DNA of 13,734 bases from Bryobacterales bacterium. Its GTDB lineage: Bacteria; Cyanobacteriota; Vampirovibrionia; Obscuribacterales; Obscuribacteraceae. The notes beneath the pieces are model-generated. The model ran no database searches, was not told where the DNA came from, and saw only the letters and a list, made by a program, of their open reading frames with translations. Positions 9,801 through 13,734 of the stretch are shown here, piece after piece. The position numbers and the translations under genes are program-made. The stretch spans positions 1-13,734 of the forward strand of contig CAJCHQ010000095.1 of NCBI GenBank assembly GCA_903970295.1. The letters are read 5' to 3'. Numbering within the stretch: the first letter of the stretch is position 1; every line of letters starts with the position of its first letter.

Positions 9801-10272
9801 GGCTTGCCGCAGCCACTGCATAATATGGCAATTTGCCGCCAGTGCTGCCGATCGCGTTGCCCCAGTAACCGGCCGAATATTGTTCGTAATGCTTCTGTTC
9901 TTCCGCTTTCGTCGTTGACTGATCGAGGCTGTGCACAGCCTCTTGTTTGGCGGAGAGATGCTGTGCCGAAAAAACATCGCCGGCACCGACTTTGTGGGCA
10001 AGCGAATTGACGGTCGACTCCAAGCCCAGCGTCCGCTCTTCATACAGTTTGGCGACATTGAGATAGGCGCCGGTAAATGCATTTTTGGCTGCCGGTAAGG
10101 CGGCGGCAAAGAAACCGTCGTGCGAGATCTCGTCTGCCGGCCTGGGTACGCTCGCGGGCTTGGTGGCGGCCGGAGTAGCCAAATCGACCAGTGATCCTAG
10201 ATCAGCTGGCGGTGCTACTGCGTGAGGTTTGGCCGCATCTGTTTCGAGTGGTTTGCCGTTCGGAGGTGCCAT
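3874..10272 (-). CDS. Giant 2132-residue protein of unknown function
   Basis: I do not recognise a named family in this protein. The N-terminus (1-50) is Pro/Ala-rich and has no Sec signal. Residues 60-240 are mostly helical and charged. Residues 262-288, 335-352 and 366-386 are Gly/Ala-rich hydrophobic stretches that could touch a membrane. An octapeptide repeat (PVVARE[GA][ST]) lies at 405-436. Residues 500-1110 and 1250-1610 look helical, with 'YAEL' segments at 567-571, 963-966 and 1004-1007. Residues 1115-1240 are beta-rich, with 'DG' and 'NG' turns such as [12 protein letters not shown]. After a polyproline run at 1650-1657, a module at 1686-1818 is repeated at 1866-2027, separated by a Pro/Glu linker; a beta-rich tail ends the protein. 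There is one cysteine (Cys539) in the whole length, which would suit a surface or secreted protein, though no export route is visible. The ATG follows AGGGCGGATA, a weak ribosome binding site. The frame is intact for 6.4 kb with uniform composition, so I take it as one real gene. Its stop overlaps that of the macrodomain gene. Confidence 0.88.
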   Translation of the reverse strand: MAPPNGKPLETDAAKPHAVAPPADLGSLVDLATPAATKPASVPRPADEISHDGFFAAALPAAKNAFTGAYLNVAKLYEERTLGLESTVNSLAHKVGAGDVFSAQHLSAKQEAVHSLDQSTTKAEEQKHYEQYSAGYWGNAIGSTGGKLPYYAVAAASLKLLPQVRKFFSGGEKVAAEVSALDRAELEVAGAERTIQALARARESTAGAARETSVMARISKPKALGLSALQAGKIGFGVEFLTGSDHNNGSLGQSLINRTENGVVGGVSFATLAFSLGALETFAAPAVKGALQAATKPVAEFLGVNAKSAAENIIAKATTSTLKEAVLTKAQSIALKVPFTAIGSVPGGVAGYLTNAGIHRQQLTMDGLVDATVQSVGVGAMFGLYEGAKTQVPKAPLAAAPEAAPVVAREGSPVVAREATPVVAREGSPLTARETTAPAAETAPAARRPSAVNRAVDAVSSALTDTKANLLAAAKRLAGGALYNQFGHGFASDGGASGHPEVEVKVSQEIAVPVAEGFTMLRDAAMPRSGTPEQLRDFCQYVQDHANLLPGIKDLADKTNGQFPRLTAYAELAANPEMRQAFLKLMAIPADANPELMSQPEHATPEQKDLMVSLAKPGDPAQRRALVDHLNKVVDYLSTLDANKPEAARLKSLIDQAEKAPMEYTVAPADLPKFKAGVAKFIDVNNNFGGDPEKFATALHDFNRWVAENDKTGKFQGQLGRLAETLHRGPEVGDIVAKAYQGDEVPVHNIEGFASKPATVKVQPAYRVAFDTIINGAQLVNIGAEHPGVLEELGSSAAESYETLRNMAHSADGKAIEALVKDYAKKSNDLRFRNLINDAYLPENGVLDPAKQASRTPIQLYSAENALTLAPTDASGQPVHENPADPNSPIVRSPFSQFQDVLQSWNRVRLNPDGQPMSAAENRIAYRNEVVSYLNDHPEFSQVAPKVTDQYLNQVARAVQGRYAELDPTTSTPESRREFLVRLTNEDPAIAQEFPAPKSIAHRYAELTPNSVEASILGQYYSMPQILESFPGVKLEKPVTENTAAVDLQPVLDNLAYAPLTNDALLTWRQNLGDPAVDMRTAHGRRLWNDADTIDHMPESERQAVGGVDIRVAPAEGTITADFANHPNGLTRVVDYTDPDHVGTRVETYKALTDAHGNITRPAIEATFFPDHTTVLKVTPDIFEVTWPNGNLVRSNWVFDGNEALRLGWPESEPNVVRETVWNGKTTRVYADGTQHTRDVPNWQEFKPADFDQTRRIARANLETNALMQRLQATPPGEKAGVVGPDQIAAARELAAHPGNMSDQEWNDFLFRITKRSTIVNDQVPGRPQTYSEDNIINHIDGWHQIEALRARFAADGPKWRTLTQQFLAAPGDPQSLTHNQTPYPEWLSNLDPATLPSWMQSDIRVRFANSNTIPESAKAYFDNAPAAVGETIVGRDGKPFVKPPKALPTLPADTQALRLSELEALGVSRQAQETAARDKQPVQAFSEPVAARLMELGKTDARALSDVLRIMGDGFKNFPEFKQVVSIMLSAPNADIYSIKTVLDAIDKSRQLTQAGKGNPPDFTKPEFVASKKLVEKAIDGITSGQDAKDAKNLAIQIMEGKIRFQFPKGLPKGEKPGPINPADYALKTPNVDAVATVNDELPGLAKPPEPPPPPPDLAKAADVEDAAGRSPDIEINPDDMAEPLVGHDGKQFTRAGELGVNTIGEHQLNEVDDQGHPKVIYRLFEPSGKSYDFDEQLAGGNIWTDSENANAKIWTDPESGRIWNVSADHPGTVTLRDPEAGIQSVERNLTAQTETTTNADGSKIIKNLADNTEQVIPAPGNPNPEPEPNPEPAPAPETTIGGDTSPDQIPADAPGAAPAEAPEFIMDNGTRYDIEADIAGYHLGKFTDDTGTLYKLFEPAPSTKSFDLEDAYGDGYLWHDPADPDQKMWTDRLEEKAWDLQSNTDEGSIWTERGNPDNRVLNDEKGRSWNLSTRNNGDLVGTRRTLDPGVKSQQLNITSGVENTLMEDGTRIIDHTKENWIEEIGPKEKVNGRQVDSYRTVHFGDSVSVTERPGKVPTELTGEIPGGIKFTSTIENGVVTNTQFTYPEGKAVMPEGTKAVFKDGVLSLESPGFTQTFSKDGNDVQDTSAP
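4192..4677 (-). repeat. Second copy of the C-terminal 'IWTD' module in the giant protein
   Basis: This encodes residues 1866-2027. It repeats the order of the first copy: YKLFEP (1896-1901), [17 protein letters not shown] (1930-1933), IWTE (1951-1954), GRSWNLS (1968-1974) and EDGTRII (2009-2015). It is longer than the first copy because the W-T-D/W-N-L-S segment is itself repeated inside it. Confidence 0.75.
4678..4821 (-). other. Pro/Glu-rich linker between duplicated modules
   Basis: Residues 1818-1865 are dominated by Pro, Glu and Ala, for example [17 protein letters not shown]. They form an extended, probably disordered spacer. The underlying DNA is a run of near-repeats of the type GGTTCGGGATTGGGTTCGGG (plus strand). 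Confidence 0.75.
4819..5217 (-). repeat. First copy of the C-terminal 'IWTD' module in the giant protein
   Basis: This encodes residues 1686-1818: [19 protein letters not shown] (1723-1728), [12 protein letters not shown] at 1744-1747 and again at 1755-1758, GRIWNVS (1762-1768) and ADGSKII (1801-1807). The same elements occur in the same order in the second copy. The copies have diverged at DNA level, so the duplication is old. Confidence 0.75.
8965..9060 (-). repeat. 24-bp tandem repeat, four units, octapeptide PVVAREGS
   Basis: Four contiguous 24-bp units encode [24 protein letters not shown] and PLTARETT (residues 405-436 of the giant protein). On the plus strand the first, second and third encoded units read as variants of GGAGATCCTTCACGAGCAAC. 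Their near-identity at DNA level indicates recent slippage or recombination, in contrast to the diverged C-terminal modules. Confidence 0.8.
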
Positions 10273-10483
10273 TATCCGCCCTGATGAGGTTGCCGAGGTG
10301 CAGCCAGATTACGATCAACACTGCTCCCCAACAATGGGGAAGTTCCCATGTAGGCCAACCATTTAACAGCCAGCGGTCTCCGCTAAATCACTGGTCGACA
10401 GTTACTTACCCGGGCTCCGGGCACAACCGGCGGAGAATACCACCCAGCCGGATTGCCAACGGTGGCACAGGATGAGGACAAAG
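10273..10483 (-). promoter_or_regulatory. Probable structured 5' leader of the giant gene
   Basis: No gene is supported in this stretch upstream of the giant gene. It holds four short perfect hairpins: TCCCC/GGGGA at 10325-10340 (6-base loop), AGCGG/CCGCT at 10372-10384 (3-base loop), CCCGG/CCGGG at 10409-10421 (3-base loop) and TGCCA/TGGCA at 10454-10467 (4-base loop). If transcription starts near 10477, all four fall in an approximately 205-base leader RNA. I do not recognise a known riboswitch in it. Confidence 0.4.
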
Positions 10484-10512
10484 ATTAAATTTTGGCAGAC
10501 ACTGAGCGGCAA
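10484..10512 (-). promoter_or_regulatory. Candidate promoter for the giant gene
   Basis: Read on the minus strand, TTGCCG (10512-10507, 4 of 6) is followed after 17 bases by TTTAAT (10489-10484, 5 of 6). It is the best-spaced pair I found upstream of the giant gene and would place the transcript start near 10477. The distance to the start codon is long, so the call depends on the leader being real. Confidence 0.35.
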
Positions 10513-10652
10513 AGTCTATATAGAGGAAATATCGGAGTGACCTCGGCTCGATTTTTGAAAGGACGCAGTTGAATTTCTAACGACGACTCTCGATTTAGAC
10601 ATTGGCAAATTTTCAAGCGCCAAGCATTGGGCTGTTAACACCGGTTCAGAAA

Positions 10653-10802
10653 ATGCACCATTCGTGGGAGCACAAACACAGCCACCATGCCAAAAAAGAC
10701 ATTCAATCGATTGACTATCGCGCAAAGGCTTTGCAGGCTGATCGTGAACCCACACCATATACAGTGCATACCCGGCATGCCACCACATTCGAAGCCACAT
10801 AA
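10653..10802 (+). CDS. Possible small His-rich protein, or 5' part of a frameshifted gene
   Basis: From the ATG at 10653 the frame gives 49 residues, beginning MHHSWEHKHSHHAKK (six His in the first 12 residues) and continuing with a protein-like 'DIQSIDYRAKALQADREPTPYTVHTRHATTFEAT'. The frame is open back to a TAG at 10596, with a TTG at 10602 as a longer alternative. No clear ribosome binding site is visible. Its codons (GAC ATT CAA, GAT CGT GAA) resemble the neighbours, whereas the overlapping frame from 10687 uses AGG, TGC and ATA. It may be a separate small gene overlapping the next, or the true N-terminus of it, cut off by a one-base frame change near 10800. Confidence 0.35.
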   Translation: MHHSWEHKHSHHAKKDIQSIDYRAKALQADREPTPYTVHTRHATTFEAT

Positions 10803-11124
10803 GACAAAGTCTAACTTGACAGAAGCTGCATTTGTCAGCATTCTCTTGTTACTGAAGACCGGGGAGGGCACGGCCATCGAACAGTTAGAAACATTTGACT
10901 TGTTGCAATTTCAACAACGCGCCAGAGAAACTTGTTGCCCCAAAAAGTTATTCGAAATTTGGGAAGATACTTGTCGCCGTTACGAGCGCAAAGAAATCGG
11001 CGAATATCAGCTCGAAGAGATGAAAGAGATTATTTGGCCAAGCCTCGAAGCGCTGGCCATCATCCGTCGTTCCGTAAACGATGCTGAGGCAGGAGTGCGC
11101 ACGCCGGTGCGTAAACGCGCCTAG
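10687..11124 (+). CDS. Hypothetical 145-residue protein, start uncertain
   Basis: I do not recognise this protein. Residues from about 43 onward look real and helical: 'NLTEAAFVSILLLLKTGEG', 'LQFQQRARETCCPKKLFEIWEDTCRRYERKEIGEYQLEEMKEIIWPSLEALAIIRRS'. Cys83, Cys84 and Cys96 lie close together. The first ~40 residues are rich in His, Pro and Cys and use rare codons, while a different frame looks coding over the same bases. The true start may therefore be the ATG at 10777 (Met31), or the gene may be frameshifted from the 10653 frame. No Shine-Dalgarno sequence sits at a good distance from 10687 (GGGAG is 16 bases away). There is no signal peptide or convincing membrane helix, so it is probably cytoplasmic. 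A hairpin follows the stop. Confidence 0.6.
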   Translation: MPKKTFNRLTIAQRLCRLIVNPHHIQCIPGMPPHSKPHKTKSNLTEAAFVSILLLLKTGEGTAIEQLETFDLLQFQQRARETCCPKKLFEIWEDTCRRYERKEIGEYQLEEMKEIIWPSLEALAIIRRSVNDAEAGVRTPVRKRA

Positions 11125-11127
11125 TTT

Positions 11128-11152
11128 TGCCAAGCCACTGAAAGGCTTGGTA
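11128..11152 (+). terminator. Hairpin after the 10687 gene, possible terminator
   Basis: CCAAGCC at 11130-11136 and GGCTTGG at 11144-11150 are perfect inverted repeats with a 7-base loop; outer G-T and T-A pairs extend the stem to 9 bp. It begins four bases after the TAG. The sequence that follows (TATCGATTTC) has only a short T-rich stretch, so it is a plausible but not classical terminator. Confidence 0.45.
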
Positions 11153-11180
11153 TCGATTTCAGCGAGCGCCGGTTGCGACG

Positions 11181-11444
11181 TTGTCTGGCTTTAGTGCGCG
11201 GCGTTTCCAGGGAGTACAGAACCCCGGTCAGAGAAAAACATCCGGATTTTCACATAGTTTTCATACACCCCGTTCAGGATGGGATAGTCGTCTGCTGGAA
11301 ATTCAATGTGAACTTCGCTCAGACACAACTAAGATCCAATGCCCAGCGCCAGGCGGGGGCAGATTGCAAAAGTTCGCGGTGGCCGCTGACCGAATCTCAC
11401 GAGCGAAGCCCCGAAAACCAATAAGAGTATTCAAAAAGAGGTAA
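11181..11444 (+). CDS. Doubtful small basic reading frame upstream of the 11449 gene
   Basis: The 324-base stretch 11125-11448 holds one open frame that could be coding: 87 codons from a TTG at 11181 to a TAA at 11442-11444, ending in the basic tail RAKPRKPIRVFKKR. Its stop lies 4 bases before the ATG of the next gene, whose ribosome binding site sits inside it, a spacing typical of operons. Against it: no ATG in the frame, no ribosome binding site at the TTG, and an Arg/Ser/Pro-rich composition common in chance frames. I recognise no family. Confidence 0.2.
   Translation: MSGFSARRFQGVQNPGQRKTSGFSHSFHTPRSGWDSRLLEIQCELRSDTTKIQCPAPGGGRLQKFAVAADRISRAKPRKPIRVFKKR
11437..11441 (+). promoter_or_regulatory. 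Strong Shine-Dalgarno for the 11449 gene
   Basis: AGAGG, preceded by an A-rich run, lies 7 bases before the ATG at 11449. It fixes the start of that gene. Confidence 0.7.
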
Positions 11445-11448
11445 GTCA

Positions 11449-11793
11449 ATGCTCAATCGCTTGAAAGAAAAACTATATGGAATCTTCCATGGTGTTCAGA
11501 GCACGGTCGTCGTCCAACCAGGCGATTCTGTTAGCCAAAGAATCAATGACACGCGTCTTTCTGGACCTCGCCGCAAAACTCTAGAAAATCCAACTACTGC
11601 GGCCGAAAAATTGAAAAAACCGGGACTGATCAACGCCAAAATTACGAGCACCCGCTTGCAGGCGCTAAAAGTGATCGAATTGACTGAACGGAACGTCAAT
11701 GAAAGATTCGTCCTTGCCGACCATCTCGACCAGGTGGCCGACGGACAGGCGCCAAAACGGGCTGGAGTTAACTTGCAAGCAAAATCTCACTAG
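11449..11793 (+). CDS. Hypothetical 114-residue protein
   Basis: I do not recognise this protein. It begins MLNRLKEKLYGIFHG, which looks like a short amphipathic helix, followed by a polar segment and a second helical region 'ITSTRLQALKVIELTERNVNERFVLADHLDQVADG' (about residues 65-100) with a heptad-like spacing of Leu, Ile and Val. There is no cysteine, signal peptide or membrane segment, so it is probably cytoplasmic, perhaps a small helical or adaptor protein. Translation is well supported by the AGAGG site. The secreted-protein gene follows after 75 bases on the same strand and starts with very similar codons (LNRLK). Confidence 0.65.
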   Translation: MLNRLKEKLYGIFHGVQSTVVVQPGDSVSQRINDTRLSGPRRKTLENPTTAAEKLKKPGLINAKITSTRLQALKVIELTERNVNERFVLADHLDQVADGQAPKRAGVNLQAKSH

Positions 11794-11858
11794 CCCACGC
11801 TTGGGCGCCCTTGCCAGCATCGATCAGAAAATTCCCTTAGAATAAGACTGGTGATTCT

Positions 11859-11862
11859 GGAG
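11859..11862 (+). promoter_or_regulatory. GGAG ribosome binding site that decides the start of the secreted-protein gene
   Basis: GGAG ends 6 bases before the ATT at 11869 and 9 bases before the CTG at 11872. It is too far (33 bases) to serve the TTG at 11896. A TAG at 11863-11865 closes the frame upstream, so the start must lie after it. A TAGAAT (-10-like) at 11838-11843 lies just upstream without a well-placed -35. Confidence 0.55.
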
Positions 11863-11868
11863 TAGGGC

Positions 11869-13011
11869 ATTCTGAATCGACTAAAAATATTTGCTTTGCT
11901 AGCGATGGCTTGCGTGGGAACGCCGGCTATCGCTTCCGACTGGGTGGAAGACCAGAATACTCAATCTTTTCGAATCGCTCCCAGGTCGCCCAGCGAGATC
12001 CAGGTGCCGGTGCAAGGCCATGCGCCAGCTGGAGCGCCGGAATTGAAAGTCATGTATCAAGGAGATAGCGCGCCCAGACGAAAGATCTTGCCTTTGCAGG
12101 GTAACGTCTCATCAATTATAAAAGGAACCGAGGGCCTGGACGGCGAGGCCTCTGACGTGTTCAAGGACGCGCCGATTGCTCCCTATCCAGCGCCAAAGAA
12201 TGTCGGTCCCGGCACTTTCAAAATCTGGCTGCAAGCCACTCATCCGGGGCTACCCCTGAACGCCAGAGAGGCAATTGTCGAAGTCAAAGGGCAATGGGAT
12301 GATTCGGGTCACATCTTGCACAACTTCGGTTTTGGTTTTACCAAAATTGCACCAAATTCTTTGATCAAGACCGATCTGCACAACACTGCAGTGATGATTG
12401 TCGACTGTGCCGGTGAACTCAATCAACCGGCGTTGGATATAGTTCGAGAGTTCGTAGGCAAGGGCGGCTACCTGGTCACAACCGACTGGGCTCTCGATAA
12501 TTGCCTGGTCAGGGCGATTCCGGGCGCTCTAGAATGGAACGGCGGCTATTCGTACCCAGATATCGTCGATGCCGTCGTCGTTTCTAAGGATCCGGATCTG
12601 ACAAAAGGTCTCTCCCCCATTGCCCGCTGGAAGTTGGATGGCAAATGCCAGATCGTTCGTGTCAGAGCAATGGGAGAGGCACGCGTTCTCGTGCGCAGTA
12701 GATTGCTGCTCAAATCGGATCCAGATGGGCTGGGTATCTTAGCTGCGACGTTCGATTACGGTAAGGGAAAAGTCTTGCACGTAGTTGGACACTTCGATAA
12801 CAATTCGACCGGTGCATTCAATACACAGCTTCCCGACCCGGCACCGAATATGGGCATTAGCTTGCGCCAAGGGCTGGTCACCAACTTCATCGTCATGGGT
12901 TTGAAAGCGCACACTCCGCCAAGTTCCAGCGTTGCCGCCAAAAGCAAAGCCACAGACGAAGTTAAGGAAGACTCGGAAAAATCGGACACGCCCGAAAGCA
13001 TGCAGAATTAA
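11869..13011 (+). CDS. Secreted protein with flavodoxin/GATase-like core, non-canonical start
   Basis: With the ATT start the protein has 380 residues. It begins with a complete Sec signal peptide: basic LNRLK, hydrophobic IFALLAMACVG, then TPAIA with probable cleavage after Ala22 (AIA|SDW). Starting at the first conventional codon (TTG, 11896) would remove the basic region and leave no ribosome binding site. Residues about 40-165 are beta-rich. Residues 170-310 resemble a class I glutamine-amidotransferase/ThuA-like Rossmann core: 'AVMIVDCAGELNQPALDIVREFVGKGG', 'YLVTTDWALDN', and 'FDYGKGKVLHVVGHFDNN' near the end. This pattern occurs in secreted proteins of Planctomycetes and Cyanobacteria, usually without the catalytic triad, so I assign no enzyme activity. 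The last ~35 residues are Ser/Glu/Lys-rich and disordered. It faces the DUF547 gene tail to tail. Confidence 0.8.
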   Translation: MLNRLKIFALLAMACVGTPAIASDWVEDQNTQSFRIAPRSPSEIQVPVQGHAPAGAPELKVMYQGDSAPRRKILPLQGNVSSIIKGTEGLDGEASDVFKDAPIAPYPAPKNVGPGTFKIWLQATHPGLPLNAREAIVEVKGQWDDSGHILHNFGFGFTKIAPNSLIKTDLHNTAVMIVDCAGELNQPALDIVREFVGKGGYLVTTDWALDNCLVRAIPGALEWNGGYSYPDIVDAVVVSKDPDLTKGLSPIARWKLDGKCQIVRVRAMGEARVLVRSRLLLKSDPDGLGILAATFDYGKGKVLHVVGHFDNNSTGAFNTQLPDPAPNMGISLRQGLVTNFIVMGLKAHTPPSSSVAAKSKATDEVKEDSEKSDTPESMQN

Positions 13012-13026
13012 AAACTGGTGCCACTA

Positions 13027-13062
13027 GAGTCGGGTGAAAAATGTACAATTTGCACCCAACTC
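13027..13062. terminator. Long hairpin between convergent genes, possible bidirectional terminator
   Basis: GAGTCGGGTG at 13027-13036 pairs with CACCCAACTC at 13053-13062 with one C-A mismatch; A/T-rich bases inside can extend the stem. It lies between the stop at 13011 and the minus-strand stop at 13063-13061, touching the latter. Neither side is followed by a clear U-run, so it may work with Rho or as a 3' end stabiliser. Confidence 0.45.
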
Positions 13063-13715
13063 AATCAGCATCGTTCAGCGACCAATCGAATGGCAGAAAA
13101 TCGACCTTGATTTCCTTGCTGTTGTGCGTTGCCGCCAGCTGCGCTTTTAAATCTTTAGGGGCAAATTTTTCGAGATAGGCAACGACGATCTCGCTATCAG
13201 CGGGCGCCGTTTTTCGCCCTTTGAAAAATCCTTCAGGAGTGAAGTCGAGCAGAAACCAGCTGAAAATCTTGGACACATGCAAAATGTGTTTGCTCTGATC
13301 GTATTTGACGTTGCGTGAGTCGCCCAGAAAATTGGCGGTTTGCCGATCGAGCTCTTCGTTCAAATGCGCTCCGATAAAGGCGTGAGCCTGCAAAGGCGCG
13401 TTTCCTTTAGCGCAGACAACACCGAAATGCATACGTGGATCATGGAATTCGCGGCGAATGATATCGTGTTCGAGATCGTCGAGATTGAACTCTCTGCCGG
13501 CGATTTTGAAATGAAAAGCTTGCCAGACATCAGGGATTTGACGCACGCTGCTGGCCGGATAATAAGAGCTTTTGCCATGAATCGGATAGTGGGCGAGAAT
13601 GACTTTGATTGTGCAAGCGTTGTAGGCATTGAGCCAGAGAGCCTTTTTGTCCTCGAGCGATAGATCTTGATATTCGGCCGCTGTAATTTGCGCCAATGAT
13701 TGAATGTATTTTTCC
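13061..13715 (-). CDS. DUF547-family protein, 5' end missing (cut by adapter)
   Basis: This is the C-terminal ~218 residues of a DUF547 protein, a family of unknown biochemical function found widely in bacteria, often exported. Visible family hallmarks are 'EKYIQSLAQI' leading into 'LSLEDKKALWLNAYNACTIKVIL' (the W-x-N-A-Y-N motif), 'FNLDDLEHDIIR', and 'RMHFGVVCAKGNAPL' with the conserved His and Cys, followed by 'LDRQTANFL'. The end 'FLPFDWSLND' is typical of the family. The frame continues without a stop to 13715, where adapter sequence begins; a start could be placed at the TTG at 13696, but the conserved residues upstream of it show the gene is truncated. Any signal peptide is lost. Its stop lies inside the hairpin shared with the convergent gene. 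Confidence 0.88.
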
Positions 13716-13734
13716 AGATCGGAAGAGCGTCGTG
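13716..13734. other. Illumina TruSeq adapter read-through at the contig end
   Basis: The last 19 bases are AGATCGGAAGAGCGTCGTG, identical to the start of the standard TruSeq adapter. A 19-base exact match flush with the sequence end is not biological. The minus-strand frame runs through it without a stop, so an automatic gene call would add false residues to the DUF547 protein. Confidence 0.97.

Noticed and set aside
10281..10288. CTGATGAG, resembling a hammerhead ribozyme core
   Set aside because: The required CGAAA partner and flanking stems are absent; the motif occurs by chance at this length.
11260..11288. TTCATA, 17 bases, GATAGT as a promoter for the 11449 gene
   Set aside because: Only 4 of 6 matches in each box and more than 150 bases from the start; similar pairs occur by chance.
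11793..11806. GCCCA/TGGGC hairpin after the 11449 gene as a terminator
   Set aside because: The stem is only 5 bp and no U-run follows, so it is not enough to call.

Overview
The window looks like a contig end from a metagenome-derived bacterium of about 50% GC, with Shine-Dalgarno-type starts on some genes. A DUF4388 (PATAN-type) regulator fused to a degenerate GGDEF domain, a very large low-complexity protein, a DUF547 protein and many lineage-restricted small proteins are the kind of content I would expect from non-photosynthetic Cyanobacteria/Melainabacteria such as Obscuribacterales. That assignment is an inference from gene style, not from a marker gene. The last 19 bases match the Illumina TruSeq adapter exactly, so the right-hand edge is a sequencing artefact and genomic sequence stops at about 13715.

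Layout. (1) 2-172 (+): the last 56 codons of a glutamate dehydrogenase. (2) 411-2018 (+): DUF4388 domain plus a GGDEF-like domain that has lost its signature, probably a signalling or scaffold protein. (3) 2281-3264 (+): an unrecognised 327-residue protein with a short tandem repeat and a plausible sigma-70-type promoter. It is followed after 67 bases by (4) 3332-3877 (+), a YmdB-like macrodomain ADP-ribosyl hydrolase. (5) 3874-10272 (-): one 2132-residue protein that fills nearly half the window. It meets the macrodomain gene tail to tail, the two stop codons sharing a single CTAG. It has Pro/Ala-rich linkers, an octapeptide repeat, a duplicated C-terminal 'IWTD' module and one cysteine. (6) 10273-10686: a leader-like non-coding stretch with four compact hairpins. 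(7) 10653-11124 (+): one or two small unrecognised reading frames that may be a single frameshifted gene. (8) 11449-11793 (+): a small unrecognised gene with a strong ribosome binding site. (9) 11869-13011 (+): a secreted protein with a flavodoxin/GATase-like core, whose signal peptide is complete only if translation starts at a non-canonical ATT (or CTG) codon. (10) 13061-13715 (-): a DUF547 protein cut off by the adapter.

I see no tRNA, rRNA, insertion sequence, integrase or CRISPR array. The genes do not form an obvious pathway. The only likely co-transcribed pairs are 2281-3264 with the macrodomain gene, and possibly the small genes leading to the secreted protein. The most unusual content is the giant protein with its structured leader, the non-canonical start at 11869, and the frame conflict at 10653-10802.
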